Source: Paludibacteraceae bacterium (GTDB lineage: Bacteria; Bacteroidota; Bacteroidia; Bacteroidales; Paludibacteraceae). Taken from it: a stretch of DNA of 64,000 nucleotides. The number at the start of each line of letters is the position of its first letter. Within the stretch, counting starts at the first letter, position 1. The stretch lies in NCBI GenBank assembly GCA_017551025.1, contig JAFZNG010000009.1:62001-126000 (forward strand), in the 5' to 3' direction. Made by a program: the position numbers and the translations under genes. Of the stretch, positions 7,850 through 16,738 are shown piece by piece. Under the pieces are notes generated by a model. It did not search any database. It was not told the origin of the DNA and saw only the letters and a list, made by a program, of their open reading frames with translations.

Positions 7850-9790
7850 CTAGAATTGGAAGTAAATAAACGGTTGCATCTCTGCCGAGACGAACTGGTA
7901 GATGATGATGATAGCCAGTACGACTGCCGTTACCAGCAGCGGCATCGGCAGTTGGGCGAAATACAGGCGGTACCACTGTTTCCACTTGGCCGGTAGCCAG
8001 TGGATGATCATACCCAGCACGAATGCCCATACTACGGCACGGAACTCATGGCAGAAAGGTGCGATGACGCTGTTGTCCCATGCGCCGCCAATCTGGTTGA
8101 CCATGTTTTTAGCCGTCTCCCAAGCCTCTTTATTGGCTGTTGCGGGGTCGAGGTTCGAACCCGAACGGAAGAACAGACGCGTGAACGTGATAAACGTAAA
8201 GGTCTGCAGGATCGCCCATCCGGTAGCGAGTTTTTGATTGACGTTCGCGAACTTGCTTTGCAGGGCTGACATCTGTGGGATGACTGTATAACGCTCTGTG
8301 AGTAGCCAGTAGCAGTACCGGATCAGCGTGATCACCCATACAATGCCCGTCCAGACGGCGAACATGTTGATGACCGGTAGCGGATTGATCAGATGCCAGA
8401 TGAGTAGCACGAGCAGGCCGGCCGATAGGAGGCAGAAGCGCCAATGCCAGTGCAGCACGCGCCAGATCTTATTGACGATCATACCAATACCGTTGATGCC
8501 GCCCCAGATGACGAAGTTCCAACTGGCACCATGCCATAGTCCGCCGAGTATCTGGGTGATGAACGAGTTGAGGTTGGAGTAGAGCAGTTTGCGCTGTGCC
8601 ATGAGCTCTTGGCCTTTGGCTTTTAGCCTTTTGTCGGCAATGCTGATAGCCAACAGCAAGCAGCCAAATACCAGAATGATCCACCACCAGCCTGTCAGTA
8701 CCGTTGTCACCAGTCCGATGACGCTCAGCCAGAAGTACGTACCGAATCCGGCACTGCGGTTACCGCCAAGCGGGATATACAGGTAGGACTTGAGCCAACT
8801 GCCCAGACTGATATGCCAGCGACGCCAGAACTCCTGCGGGTTTTGCGACTTGTAGGGCGAGTCGAAGTTCTTAGGCAGATAGAAGCCCATGAGCATCGCT
8901 ACGCCGATGGCGATATCCGTGTAGCCCGAGAAGTCGGCATAGACCTGCATTGAGTACGCAAACAGCGCAAACAGGTTCTCGAAGCCCGAGAACAAGAGCG
9001 GGTTGTTGAAGACGCGGTCGATGATATTCACGGCCAGGTAGTCGGAGAGAATGATCTTCTTCGCCAGTCCGTTGAGTATCCAGAAGACGGCAATACCAAA
9101 CTGACGCCGTCCGAGGAAGAAGGGTTTGTACAGTTGCGGGATAAAGGTTGCGGCTCGTACAATAGGTCCGGCCACCAGTTGCGGGAAGAAGGCTACGTAG
9201 AAGCCGAAGTCCAGCGGATTCATGAGCGGCTTGATATGCCCGCGATAGACGTCCGTGGTGTAGGATATGACCTGGAAGATAAAGAACGAGATACCTACCG
9301 GCAGCACGATCGTATCTACCATAAAGCGGCCTTTCTCGGCAAAGCCGTTACCGATGTAGGCAAAGATATCGAATACCTGGAACGACGAACCGAATATGTC
9401 GTTCACCATGTTGGTGAAGAAATACGCGTACTTGAAATAGGCCAGCAGTCCGAGGTCGATGATGACCGATAGAACGAGTAGGGCTTTTTTCAGACTGAGC
9501 CGTTCGCGGTACTTGTATATCATGCGGGCGATGGTCCAGTCGCTCATCGTGACAAAGAGCAGGATAAGCAGGAACAGACCGCTCGTCTTATAGTAGAAGA
9601 ACCAGCTGACGAACATCAAATACACGTTGCGCATATGCATGCGGCGACGCGACTGTTCGCCATGGCAGCGGTATTGGATGATGAGTGCAAACAGTGCGTA
9701 TATGAGTGCGAAGAACGCCCAGAAATAGAACTGGGTGAACAGCAGCGGACTGTCTGAATTAAATGCAAATATATGTTTTAAAAACTCCAT
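7850..9790 (-). CDS. MBOAT-family O-acyltransferase (AlgI-like)
   Basis: A 646-residue polytopic membrane protein of the AlgI branch of MBOAT acyltransferases, which pass acyl groups across the membrane for O-acetylation of exported glycans. Many hydrophobic helices are evident. The catalytic histidine motif GGLWHGASWNF is near residues 413-423 and the upstream SPYKSQNPQEFWRRWH segment is typical. The SGNH-like gene directly upstream is the expected partner, like AlgJ. A heptamer array inside the gene writes ADKRLKAKGQEL-type residues at about 387-396, in a cytoplasmic-type loop. The target polymer is unknown. Confidence 0.92.
   Translation of the reverse strand: MEFLKHIFAFNSDSPLLFTQFYFWAFFALIYALFALIIQYRCHGEQSRRRMHMRNVYLMFVSWFFYYKTSGLFLLILLFVTMSDWTIARMIYKYRERLSLKKALLVLSVIIDLGLLAYFKYAYFFTNMVNDIFGSSFQVFDIFAYIGNGFAEKGRFMVDTIVLPVGISFFIFQVISYTTDVYRGHIKPLMNPLDFGFYVAFFPQLVAGPIVRAATFIPQLYKPFFLGRRQFGIAVFWILNGLAKKIILSDYLAVNIIDRVFNNPLLFSGFENLFALFAYSMQVYADFSGYTDIAIGVAMLMGFYLPKNFDSPYKSQNPQEFWRRWHISLGSWLKSYLYIPLGGNRSAGFGTYFWLSVIGLVTTVLTGWWWIILVFGCLLLAISIADKRLKAKGQELMAQRKLLYSNLNSFITQILGGLWHGASWNFVIWGGINGIGMIVNKIWRVLHWHWRFCLLSAGLLVLLIWHLINPLPVINMFAVWTGIVWVITLIRYCYWLLTERYTVIPQMSALQSKFANVNQKLATGWAILQTFTFITFTRLFFRSGSNLDPATANKEAWETAKNMVNQIGGAWDNSVIAPFCHEFRAVVWAFVLGMIIHWLPAKWKQWYRLYFAQLPMPLLVTAVVLAIIIIYQFVSAEMQPFIYFQF
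8604..8631. repeat. heptamer array inside MBOAT gene, unit GGCTTTT
   Basis: Units AGCTCTT, GGCCTTT, GGCTTTT, AGCCTTT. The units closely resemble those at 5069-5110 in rlmN. Confidence 0.8.
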
Positions 9791-9792
9791 TC

Positions 9793-9820
9793 TCTAAACG
9801 CTAAACACTAAACTCTAAAC
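9793..9820. repeat. heptamer array, unit TCTAAAC
   Basis: Units TCTAAAC, GCTAAAC, ACTAAAC, TCTAAAC fill the gap between the SGNH-protein stop and the MBOAT start codon. Confidence 0.88.
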
Positions 9821-11142
9821 TATTTAAGATTCTTTCCTTCTTCGAGCCACTTGCTCAGCAGTTCGCCTGCACGCTCAGCACCCTTGGGGGTGAAGTGGAC
9901 GCCATCCTTGCCGGCGAGGTTCTGCTCTTGCCAGCGCAGCATGCTGTTGCGTCCGCCCATGGCATGGTAGAGCGACCAGTAGCCGATATGTTCCTCCTGC
10001 GCCATACGTAGCAGCAGACGGTCCATATACGGAACGCCGTCGTTGGTCTGCATCTGGCCATTCTTGCGAATAAGCATGTCGCTCGGTCCGATAAAGAGGA
10101 TCGAGGCTCCGGGCGCACGTTCTTTCATGAGGCGAACCTGTTTGCGCAGTTGCTCTACGTTGAATTTAATGGTCGCCTCGCTGTTGCGGCCGATGGCGTT
10201 ACCGCCAAACTGCATGATGATCAGGCGTGTGCATGTGGCGGCATAGAAGTCGCTACATTGCTTGGCATTCATCGAGGCGAATACGAATCCCGAACAGCCG
10301 CGCATCGGTATGTTGTCCACGATGAGGCCTGTGGGCGTCTCCAGCGAGAAACCGTACACCTGACCTTTACCCGTGAAGAGGGTGCGTACGCTATGGGTGC
10401 TGTCGGGCAAGGTGGCGAGTTGGCCGTTGTGGATGTCCTGTCCGTTGACGCGCATCGTGATACTCGGGTCGGCTACCAGCCGTACACGCGAGAAATAGCG
10501 CTCCGTAGCGGTAGAATCACCCGTGGCGGTGACGTTCACTTCGATGCGTTCGCTACCGCCGACGCGGCTGTTGTCCATGAGAGCCGACTGACCCATCACG
10601 CCGTAGAGACCATCGCTGCGGTGCATGTCCTTAGGTCCGTATACGAGATAGCGTTTCGGACCTTGTTTGGTGGTCTGACGCTGCCCGTTGATATACGTGC
10701 TCTGGCTGACCGAACGCATCGGAATAGTCTGATGCATCGGTAGCAGTCCTACGCCGCCACCGCCGTATTTGGCCTGCAGCGCACGGCGCAGCGTCATCGT
10801 GATACGGTCTTCCTCGAGTTGCGAGTCGCCGTAATGGATGATACGTACGGCACGGGTGCGGGTGCTATCGAGCGACTGGTAGAAACGTGCCATGTAGTAA
10901 CGTGTATCGCGCACCGTATCCACGATGCTCTCGTCGATCACGGTTGTCTGCACTACGGTGTCGGTCATCGCCAGTTCGTCGCCCGAGGTGGTGTCGGTCT
11001 TGAGATCGAGCATCTCGCTCATGGTCGGCCAACGCAGGTCGATATGTATGCCGCCTTCCGGCACGAGCAGACACAGCACCGCCAGGATCGCTATCAGCAG
11101 AAAGTATAAGGCCGCTATGCGGCTGGGTTTCATTGAATTCAT
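9820..11142 (-). CDS. SGNH/GDSL-like protein, MBOAT partner
   Basis: A protein of 440 residues with an N-terminal membrane anchor (about residues 8-27) and a periplasmic SGNH-hydrolase fold. The blocks seen are IIHYGDSQLEED (block I, GDS), QFGGNAIG (block III, GxN) and DGVHFTPKG (block V, DxxH). Relatives next to MBOAT genes act in acyl transfer to cell-surface polymers. The start at 11142 is preferred because it forms a TAATG stop-start overlap with trkH; in-frame ATGs also exist at 11154 and 11133. The role as acyltransferase partner is inferred from pairing. Confidence 0.82.
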   Translation of the reverse strand: MNSMKPSRIAALYFLLIAILAVLCLLVPEGGIHIDLRWPTMSEMLDLKTDTTSGDELAMTDTVVQTTVIDESIVDTVRDTRYYMARFYQSLDSTRTRAVRIIHYGDSQLEEDRITMTLRRALQAKYGGGGVGLLPMHQTIPMRSVSQSTYINGQRQTTKQGPKRYLVYGPKDMHRSDGLYGVMGQSALMDNSRVGGSERIEVNVTATGDSTATERYFSRVRLVADPSITMRVNGQDIHNGQLATLPDSTHSVRTLFTGKGQVYGFSLETPTGLIVDNIPMRGCSGFVFASMNAKQCSDFYAATCTRLIIMQFGGNAIGRNSEATIKFNVEQLRKQVRLMKERAPGASILFIGPSDMLIRKNGQMQTNDGVPYMDRLLLRMAQEEHIGYWSLYHAMGGRNSMLRWQEQNLAGKDGVHFTPKGAERAGELLSKWLEEGKNLK

Positions 11143-12641
11143 TATTTTCGCCAAAGTGCTTTACTAAACAACAATAATACCGTAAATATCTCCAGACGTC
11201 CGATCAGCATCACGGCGGTCATGGTCCATTTGGCCGCTGTGGGGTAGAACTCGTACGAACCCAGCGGACCGAACTGTCCGATCGACACACCTACGTTGCC
11301 GATACCCGAGACGGCGGTTCCGATCGCTTCGTCGAACTGTACACCCGAGGCGCAGAAGACGAGCGAGGCGAAGATGATGATGACGATATAGAAGAATAGG
11401 AATGCCATCACGTTACTGATGGTCTCTTCGCTTACCGTGCGACCGTTGAAGCGTACGGGGAGAACGGCATTCGGATGGATGCGGCGCTTGAGTTCGGTCA
11501 TGGCCGACTTGGCAAAGATACCGATACGCACCCATTTGATACCACCGGCCGTACTACCCGACGCACCACCCGTGAACATCAGGAAGAAGACGAATACCCA
11601 GAGCAGGTGCGGCCAGGTCATGTAGTCGCTGGCGGCAAAACCGGTACTGGTCATCGCCGAGCATACCATGAAGAAGCCTTTGCGCAGCGCACGTTCTACC
11701 ATGCCGAACATCTCCCGGTCGAAGTCCAGTTGCCGGAAGTCGTGCTCCAGACCGTAGTGGATAAACAGTCCGGTGGACAGCACGAGCGTAGCAATCAGGA
11801 TGGCACCGGTGTACCAGCGCGACTCCTCATCGCGGAAGATGCGCTCCGGATTACCTCGGAAGAGGTAGATGAGTTGGGTGAAGTTCATACCCGATAGGAA
11901 CATGAATACGGCCGTGGTCCACTGGATAGCGGCGTTGTAGCTGATCATACTGTCGTTGCGGGTAGAGAATCCGCCGGTAGAGATAGTAGAGAGCGAGTGG
12001 CAGATCGCATCGAAATGCGGCATGCCCTCCAGGTAGAGCAGTACGGTCTGTGCGGCGGTCAGCAGGATGTAGGTCACCCACATATGCTTGGCCGTATCGG
12101 CGATACGCGGACTGAGTTTCTCGTAGCTCACACCCGTCACTTCGGCCGAGTAGAGCTGCATGCCGCCCAGGCCGAACATCGGCAGTACGGCTACCGACAG
12201 CACGATGATACCTAAGCCGCCCAACCATTGCATCAGTGCGCGCCAGAGCAGCAGCGACTGGCTCATACCCTCTACGTTGGATACAACGGTGGCACCTGTG
12301 GTGGTGAAGCCCGCCATGGTCTCAAACCAGCAGTCGGCCAGGGTAGGCAACGCACCGCTCAACCAGAACGGCAGCATGCCGAATAGCGAGAATACGATCC
12401 ATACCGAGGCGACGATCACGTAGCCCTCGCGCTCACCGACACGTTTCTGTGCACCGTGACCGATGAGCAGGAAGAGCAGACCGCCCACGAAGGTCAGCAT
12501 GGTGGATACAATCCATGCGCCCAGGTCGCTGTTGCCGTAGAGATAGGCCGTCAGCGTCGGCACCAGCATAAAGAGGGTCTCTATGCCTAAGAGTGCACCC
12601 AGGGTGCGGAATACTATTTTAGAGTTAAATACTCGGGTCAT
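11142..12641 (-). CDS. trkH: Trk-type potassium uptake channel subunit TrkH
   Basis: A 499-residue integral membrane protein, the ion-conducting subunit of the Trk potassium uptake system. Pore-loop motifs of the TrkH/KtrB type are visible (ETMAGFTTTGATV, LSTISTGGFSTRN, TSTGFAASD and SGIGNVGVS), one for each repeat. Its ATG overlaps the trkA stop as ATGA, so the two subunits are translationally coupled. The stop codon overlaps the start of the next gene. Confidence 0.96.
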   Translation of the reverse strand: MTRVFNSKIVFRTLGALLGIETLFMLVPTLTAYLYGNSDLGAWIVSTMLTFVGGLLFLLIGHGAQKRVGEREGYVIVASVWIVFSLFGMLPFWLSGALPTLADCWFETMAGFTTTGATVVSNVEGMSQSLLLWRALMQWLGGLGIIVLSVAVLPMFGLGGMQLYSAEVTGVSYEKLSPRIADTAKHMWVTYILLTAAQTVLLYLEGMPHFDAICHSLSTISTGGFSTRNDSMISYNAAIQWTTAVFMFLSGMNFTQLIYLFRGNPERIFRDEESRWYTGAILIATLVLSTGLFIHYGLEHDFRQLDFDREMFGMVERALRKGFFMVCSAMTSTGFAASDYMTWPHLLWVFVFFLMFTGGASGSTAGGIKWVRIGIFAKSAMTELKRRIHPNAVLPVRFNGRTVSEETISNVMAFLFFYIVIIIFASLVFCASGVQFDEAIGTAVSGIGNVGVSIGQFGPLGSYEFYPTAAKWTMTAVMLIGRLEIFTVLLLFSKALWRK

Positions 12642-13963
12642 TTGAATAGTTTTTCCAGTTTACGTAGGGCGTGACTCTTGCAGAAGACCACGACTTGGTC
12701 GTTGGGCAGTATCTGCGTGTCGCCGTTGACGAGCAGTCCCTCACCGGCACGGACGATACCACCTATATTGGTGTCGCTCGGCAGGTCGAGGTTTTTGATC
12801 ATATCACGGGTAATCTGTGCACCTTCCTTGGCTTCGAACTCCACGATTTCCGCATCTGCGTTAGTCAGGTTGCGCACGTTAGCGCCGAGCAACATCTGGT
12901 AGATATAGCTGGCGGTTATGGTTTTCTTGTTGAGCACCGAACCGATATCCAGTCCTTCGGCCATCGGTATGAAGTCGATACTCTCGATCTCGGCGATGGT
13001 CTTGCGTACGCCGAAGCGCTTGGCGGTGAGGCAGGCGAAGATATTGCTCTCGCTGCTATTCATCGCAGCTACTACGGCATCGGCATCCTGGAGTCCTTCG
13101 GCCAGCAGGGTCTCTACGTCGGACGAATCGGCATGGATGACCAGGGCGTTAGGCAGTTTCTCGGAGATATACTGGCACTGGTGCTTGTCCGGTTCGATGA
13201 TTTTTATCTGACGGTCTTCGGGCAGGGAGAGGCAGGCCTTGTAGGTGATGCGTCCGCCGCCGAAGAAGGTGATATTCTTGATTTCGCGTTTGGGTTTGCC
13301 CAGTTGTTCGCGCATGAAGTTAATCTGCTCCTTGGTGCAAACGACATAAACCATATCGCCCTCCATGACATAATCGTTACCCGAAGGGATGATGGTCTCG
13401 TTCATGCGCTTGATGGCTACGATGCGGTAGTTGCCGTGGGCGTAATAACCCGAGCGGAAGGGTTGTCCGATGACGGGTGCTCCGGCACGCACCTTGACTA
13501 CGCACAGCTCCAGTTTGCCGTCGCAGAGCATGTAGTGGTATCGCATCCAGTTGGTGCGCAGGCTCTCCACGATATTGTTGGCGGCGAGCACCTCCGGATA
13601 GATGAGGTGGTTGAGACCCATCTGCTCAAAGAACTTACGGTTCTCGGGCAGCAGGTACTCGTAGTTGTCGATGCGGGCGAGTGTGCGCTTGGCGCCCAGC
13701 GAGTTGGCTATCAGACAGGCGGTCATGTTCTCGGTCTCGTGCGGCGTGACGGAGATAAACAGGTCGCAGTCTTTGACGCCCAGGTCCTTGAGGTCGCGTA
13801 TCGAGGTGGGACTGCCCACTTTGGTCAGTATGTCGTATGTCGCACTCAGATCGCCCAGTTTATCGGGGTTCTCGTCGAGCAGACTTATTTCCATGTCCTC
13901 GCGCGAGAGGAGTTTAGCCAGATGTGTGCCTACTTCTCCAGCGCCTGCAATAATGATTCGCAT
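12638..13963 (-). CDS. trkA: Trk potassium channel regulatory subunit TrkA
   Basis: Cytoplasmic peripheral subunit of 441 residues with two RCK halves, each an NAD(H)-binding Rossmann domain ([13 protein letters not shown] at the N-terminus and [15 protein letters not shown] near 235) followed by a TrkA-C domain. It gates TrkH in response to nucleotides. The start of trkA lies 34 bp inside the dxs gene and its stop overlaps the trkH start, so dxs, trkA and trkH are tightly packed. Confidence 0.96.
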   Translation of the reverse strand: MRIIIAGAGEVGTHLAKLLSREDMEISLLDENPDKLGDLSATYDILTKVGSPTSIRDLKDLGVKDCDLFISVTPHETENMTACLIANSLGAKRTLARIDNYEYLLPENRKFFEQMGLNHLIYPEVLAANNIVESLRTNWMRYHYMLCDGKLELCVVKVRAGAPVIGQPFRSGYYAHGNYRIVAIKRMNETIIPSGNDYVMEGDMVYVVCTKEQINFMREQLGKPKREIKNITFFGGGRITYKACLSLPEDRQIKIIEPDKHQCQYISEKLPNALVIHADSSDVETLLAEGLQDADAVVAAMNSSESNIFACLTAKRFGVRKTIAEIESIDFIPMAEGLDIGSVLNKKTITASYIYQMLLGANVRNLTNADAEIVEFEAKEGAQITRDMIKNLDLPSDTNIGGIVRAGEGLLVNGDTQILPNDQVVVFCKSHALRKLEKLFK

Positions 13964-15834
13964 AATCCTTCTTTATCTAGTTTTAGCAGATGATACAATT
14001 CTTTGGTAGAGCCGTGTTCTACGAACTGGTCACGGATGCCGAGTCGTATGACGCGGATCTGGTAGCCGTGATCGGACATCCATTCCAGTACGGCACTACC
14101 GAGGCCGCCGGCTATCATGCCGTCTTCGGCGGTGACGATGGTCTTGAAGCGCTTGCCCACTTCGTGGAGCAAGTCCTCATCCAGGGGTTTAAGCCACCGC
14201 ATGTCGTAGTGCGCAATTTTGAATTTTGAATTTTGAATTTTCAATTCATCGATGGCATCGACGACGGTGTTGCCTATAGCGCCGATTGAGAGTACCGCCA
14301 GGTCTTTTCCGTCACGCAGTTTTGCGCCTTTGCCGTATGTAACGGTGAGCGGTGAGCGGTTATCGGTTATCGGGGTTCTACCTCTTGGATAGCGAATGGC
14401 GACCGGACCGTCGAGTGTCTCGGCGAGCCGCATCATTTGGCGGAGGTCTTCGCCCGTCATGGGGGCGCAGATCTGCATATTAGGGATCGGACGCAGATAA
14501 CTTAGGTCGAGTAGGCCGTGGTGGGTTGCCCCGTCGTTGCCTACGATGCCCGCACGGTCGATACAGAAGACAACGTGCAGGTTCTGAAGCGCTACGTCAT
14601 GTACGATATTGTCGTAGGCGCGTTGCAGGAAGGTAGAGTACTCGTTGCAGTAGGGTAGCATACCCGCCTTGGCGAGTCCGGCGGAGAAGGTCACGGCGTG
14701 GCCCTCCGCGATACCTACGTCAAAGACGCGGTCGGGCAACTGTTTTTGCATGATCGACATCGAGCATCCGCTCGGCATGGCGGGTGTGACGCCTACGATA
14801 CGTTCGTTCTTCTTGGCCAGTTCCAACAGCGTCTCGCCGAATACCTCCTGCCATAGGGGCGTACTGTCTGCGTTCGCCTTTAGCCTTTCGCCATTCGCCA
14901 CGTTGAATTCTCCCGGCGCATGCCATACGGTCTGGTCGTTCTCGGCGGGGGCGTAGCCTTTGCCTTTCTTGGTGATGATATGCAGCACTTTCGGTCCGCG
15001 GTGGTTCTTGATCTCGCTCAGGATACGTACCAGTCCGATGACGTCATGGCCGTCGGTAGGACCGAAGTAGCGGATGTTGAGGCCGGTGAAGATATTGTTG
15101 GCCTGCTTGGAGAGCGCAGCTTTGAGATTGTTGTTGCGGCGCAGCAGGGCCTGTCGTTTGCGTTCATCCACGAGGTGGAGCCGTGCGGCGAGTTTATAGA
15201 GGCGCCAGCGCCATTTGTTGTACACCTGGCTGGTGGTCAGATCTACCAGATATTGCGTGAAGCCGCCCTTGAGCGGGTCGATGGCCATATGGTTGTCGTT
15301 GAGCACGATGAGCAGGTTGTTGCGGTCCATCGAGGTGTTGTTGAGTCCCTCGAAGGCCAGTCCGCCGGTCATTGCTCCGTCGCCGATGATCGCTACGACG
15401 TTGCGGCTTAATTTTTCATTTTTAATTTTTAATTTTTCATTTCCAACATCTATGCCGAGTGCGGCAGAGATGGAGTTGGAGGCATGTCCGGCGATGAACG
15501 CATCGTATTCACTCTCCGCCGGGTTGGTGAAGGGTGAGAGGCCTTTAAACTGGCGGTTGGTATGAAAGCGGTCGCGTCGGCCGGTGAGAATTTTATGGGC
15601 ATAGGCTTGGTGTCCTACGTCCCAGACGAGTTTATCCTCCGGCGTATCGAATACGTAGTGGAGTGCTACGGTCAGTTCGATAGCTCCGAGGGATGATGCC
15701 AGGTGTCCGGGGTTTTTGCTGAGTGCTTCGATGATGAATTGGCGCAACTCGTTGCATACCTCCGGTAGGGCTTCCCGCGGCAGCTTCTTAAGGTCTGCCG
15801 GTGAATCGATAGTATGTAAGTATTTGTATTCCAT
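13930..15834 (-). CDS. dxs: 1-deoxy-D-xylulose-5-phosphate synthase
   Basis: Thiamine-diphosphate enzyme that condenses pyruvate and glyceraldehyde 3-phosphate at the head of the MEP pathway. [13 protein letters not shown] and the ThDP motif [16 protein letters not shown] are in the N-terminal domain; the transketolase pyrimidine and C-terminal domains follow; 634 residues. Start 15834 ([10 protein letters not shown]) is chosen from family alignment and the promoter at 15879-15909. Four heptamer arrays lie in frame at about residues 131-142, 311-322, 487-497 and 529-540, all near predicted loops or domain linkers. The reading frame and catalytic motifs stay intact. First gene of the run down to coaE. 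Confidence 0.96.
   Translation of the reverse strand: MEYKYLHTIDSPADLKKLPREALPEVCNELRQFIIEALSKNPGHLASSLGAIELTVALHYVFDTPEDKLVWDVGHQAYAHKILTGRRDRFHTNRQFKGLSPFTNPAESEYDAFIAGHASNSISAALGIDVGNEKLKIKNEKLSRNVVAIIGDGAMTGGLAFEGLNNTSMDRNNLLIVLNDNHMAIDPLKGGFTQYLVDLTTSQVYNKWRWRLYKLAARLHLVDERKRQALLRRNNNLKAALSKQANNIFTGLNIRYFGPTDGHDVIGLVRILSEIKNHRGPKVLHIITKKGKGYAPAENDQTVWHAPGEFNVANGERLKANADSTPLWQEVFGETLLELAKKNERIVGVTPAMPSGCSMSIMQKQLPDRVFDVGIAEGHAVTFSAGLAKAGMLPYCNEYSTFLQRAYDNIVHDVALQNLHVVFCIDRAGIVGNDGATHHGLLDLSYLRPIPNMQICAPMTGEDLRQMMRLAETLDGPVAIRYPRGRTPITDNRSPLTVTYGKGAKLRDGKDLAVLSIGAIGNTVVDAIDELKIQNSKFKIAHYDMRWLKPLDEDLLHEVGKRFKTIVTAEDGMIAGGLGSAVLEWMSDHGYQIRVIRLGIRDQFVEHGSTKELYHLLKLDKEGLCESLLQALEK
14214..14248. 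repeat. heptamer array inside dxs, unit GAATTTT
   Basis: CAATTTT, three GAATTTT, then CAATTCA. Encodes lysine/asparagine-rich residues ([11 protein letters not shown]) in Dxs. Confidence 0.9.
14342..14376. repeat. heptamer array inside dxs, units GCGGTGA/TCGGTTA
   Basis: Units ACGGTGA, GCGGTGA, GCGGTTA, TCGGTTA, TCGGGGT. Encodes [11 protein letters not shown] in Dxs. Confidence 0.88.
14869..14903. repeat. heptamer array inside dxs, units GCCTTTC/GCCATTC
   Basis: Units TGCGTTC, GCCTTTA, GCCTTTC, GCCATTC, GCCACGT. Encodes NGERLKANA in the linker between Dxs domains. Confidence 0.85.
15408..15442. repeat. heptamer array inside dxs, units TTAATTT/TTCATTT
   Basis: Five units (TTAATTT, TTCATTT, TTAATTT, TTAATTT, TTCATTT). 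Encodes [12 protein letters not shown] in front of the ThDP-binding segment of Dxs. Confidence 0.9.
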
Positions 15835-15878
15835 GTATATACGCGCGCCACATGCGCGCTTCAACCCAAATTAGCGCA

Positions 15879-15909
15879 CAAAGGTACTGCTTTTTTTGCA
15901 TATATGCAA
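15879..15909 (-). promoter_or_regulatory. promoter of the dxs operon
   Basis: -33 TTG at 15909-15907, 20 nt, -7 box TACCTTTG at 15886-15879. It is the only promoter found for the six-gene run dxs to coaE. Confidence 0.82.
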
Positions 15910-15939
15910 ATATTTTTGTGTTTTTTACGGCTTACCTAC

Positions 15940-15968
15940 AAAAAAAGAGTCCCGAAGGACTCCTTTCT
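15940..15968 (-). terminator. terminator after the small membrane protein gene
   Basis: Read on the minus strand, a GAGTCC/GGACTC stem with a tetraloop (15949-15962 core) followed by a run of T. It insulates the gene at 16026 from the dxs promoter. Confidence 0.75.
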
Positions 15969-15980
15969 TACGATGTAGAC

Positions 15981-16001
15981 TCTACACCCTACACCCTACA
16001 C
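15981..16001. repeat. heptamer array, unit CCTACAC
   Basis: TCTACAC followed by two CCTACAC units, between the terminator and the stop codon at 16026. Confidence 0.8.
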
Positions 16002-16025
16002 CATCATTCCGGTAGCGGTATGGAA

Positions 16026-16514
16026 TCAGAAATGCATCGCAATGGACATGCCGCCTTCGTTGTTCACGCCGAATTCCCAGGTTAGGTCGGGACGATGCGC
16101 TTTCTCGATATTGTAGAGATTGGCTGCCCGGTGCATACGTGCATAGCCTACGCCCAGACACGTGATACCTGCCACCGTCAAACTCGAACCCGCAGAAGTG
16201 AGGGCAGAACCGATATAGTACACGCCGTCTTTCTGGACATTGCTGTTGATGTAACGTCGAATCATGAAGCTTCCGGCCGAGTTGACAGCCAGACCTACAC
16301 CGAAACAGCTCCAACCGGCAATACTGAGTTTGTAGCCGTTATGAAACAACTGAAACGCCTCGGGGCTGGTGTTTTGAAGATAACCTTTGAACTCGCGTTT
16401 GTTCATCATCTGGCCGTCTATCATGTATTTGTCACCAATACGATAAACGGGCGATTGAGCCATGGCACCAAGGGCCAGTACGCTCATCAGTAGCATCGTA
16501 ATAATCTTTTTCAT
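16026..16514 (-). CDS. small exported membrane protein, unknown function
   Basis: A 162-residue protein with a signal peptide ending ALGAMAQ, followed by a YRIGDKYMIDG segment and two glycine-rich hydrophobic stretches at about 65-90 and 100-125. Similar small proteins with an N-terminal DGxxMxxxEF-like segment occur in Bacteroidales, but I do not recognise a named family. The IS110-family element begins about 27 bp upstream of its ATG and seems to have cut it off from its own promoter at 17786-17816, so it may now be poorly expressed. Confidence 0.75.
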   Translation of the reverse strand: MKKIITMLLMSVLALGAMAQSPVYRIGDKYMIDGQMMNKREFKGYLQNTSPEAFQLFHNGYKLSIAGWSCFGVGLAVNSAGSFMIRRYINSNVQKDGVYYIGSALTSAGSSLTVAGITCLGVGYARMHRAANLYNIEKAHRPDLTWEFGVNNEGGMSIAMHF

Positions 16515-16544
16515 TGTATATTTAAATTATTTTTATTATCTTTG
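16514..16544 (+). promoter_or_regulatory. promoter reading into the IS110-family element
   Basis: -33 TTG at 16514-16516, 20 nt, -7 TATCTTTG at 16537-16544. The -33 is in host sequence and the -7 spans the inferred left junction. Predicted start near 16550 would transcribe the 5' non-coding RNA and then the transposase. Confidence 0.6.
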
Positions 16545-16549
16545 CAGCC

Positions 16550-16735
16550 GATTTAACATCTCGGTGTGGAGTAAGGCCGACTTTTCATTAGGATAGGAAC
16601 CTCTAATATATGTTCTGCCACCACACCTTTTACATCCGAAACTGGATAGTTCGTTGGGCTATAAGAGACCCCGCATGTTGCAATGATAGTTTACAGATGT
16701 ATTGATGCTAAACCGTACAAAATTAAAATTTATTT
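16550..16735 (+). ncRNA. candidate IS110 bridge RNA
   Basis: The 5' non-coding segment of IS110-group elements encodes a bridge RNA of about 150-200 nt that pairs with target and donor DNA. Here a 7-bp stem (16563-16569 GGTGTGG with 16621-16627 CCACACC) closes a large internal loop topped by an ATTAG/CTAAT hairpin (16587-16607). A second hairpin is at 16637-16653 (CGAAACT/AGTTCG with one bulge), followed by a GGG/CCC pairing. A promoter ends just upstream. I could not match guide segments to target by eye. Confidence 0.55.
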
Positions 16736-16738
16736 ATT

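Noticed and set aside
12671-13993. 440-residue plus-strand frame over trkA
   Set aside because: Antisense shadow of trkA; no motifs, no promoter.
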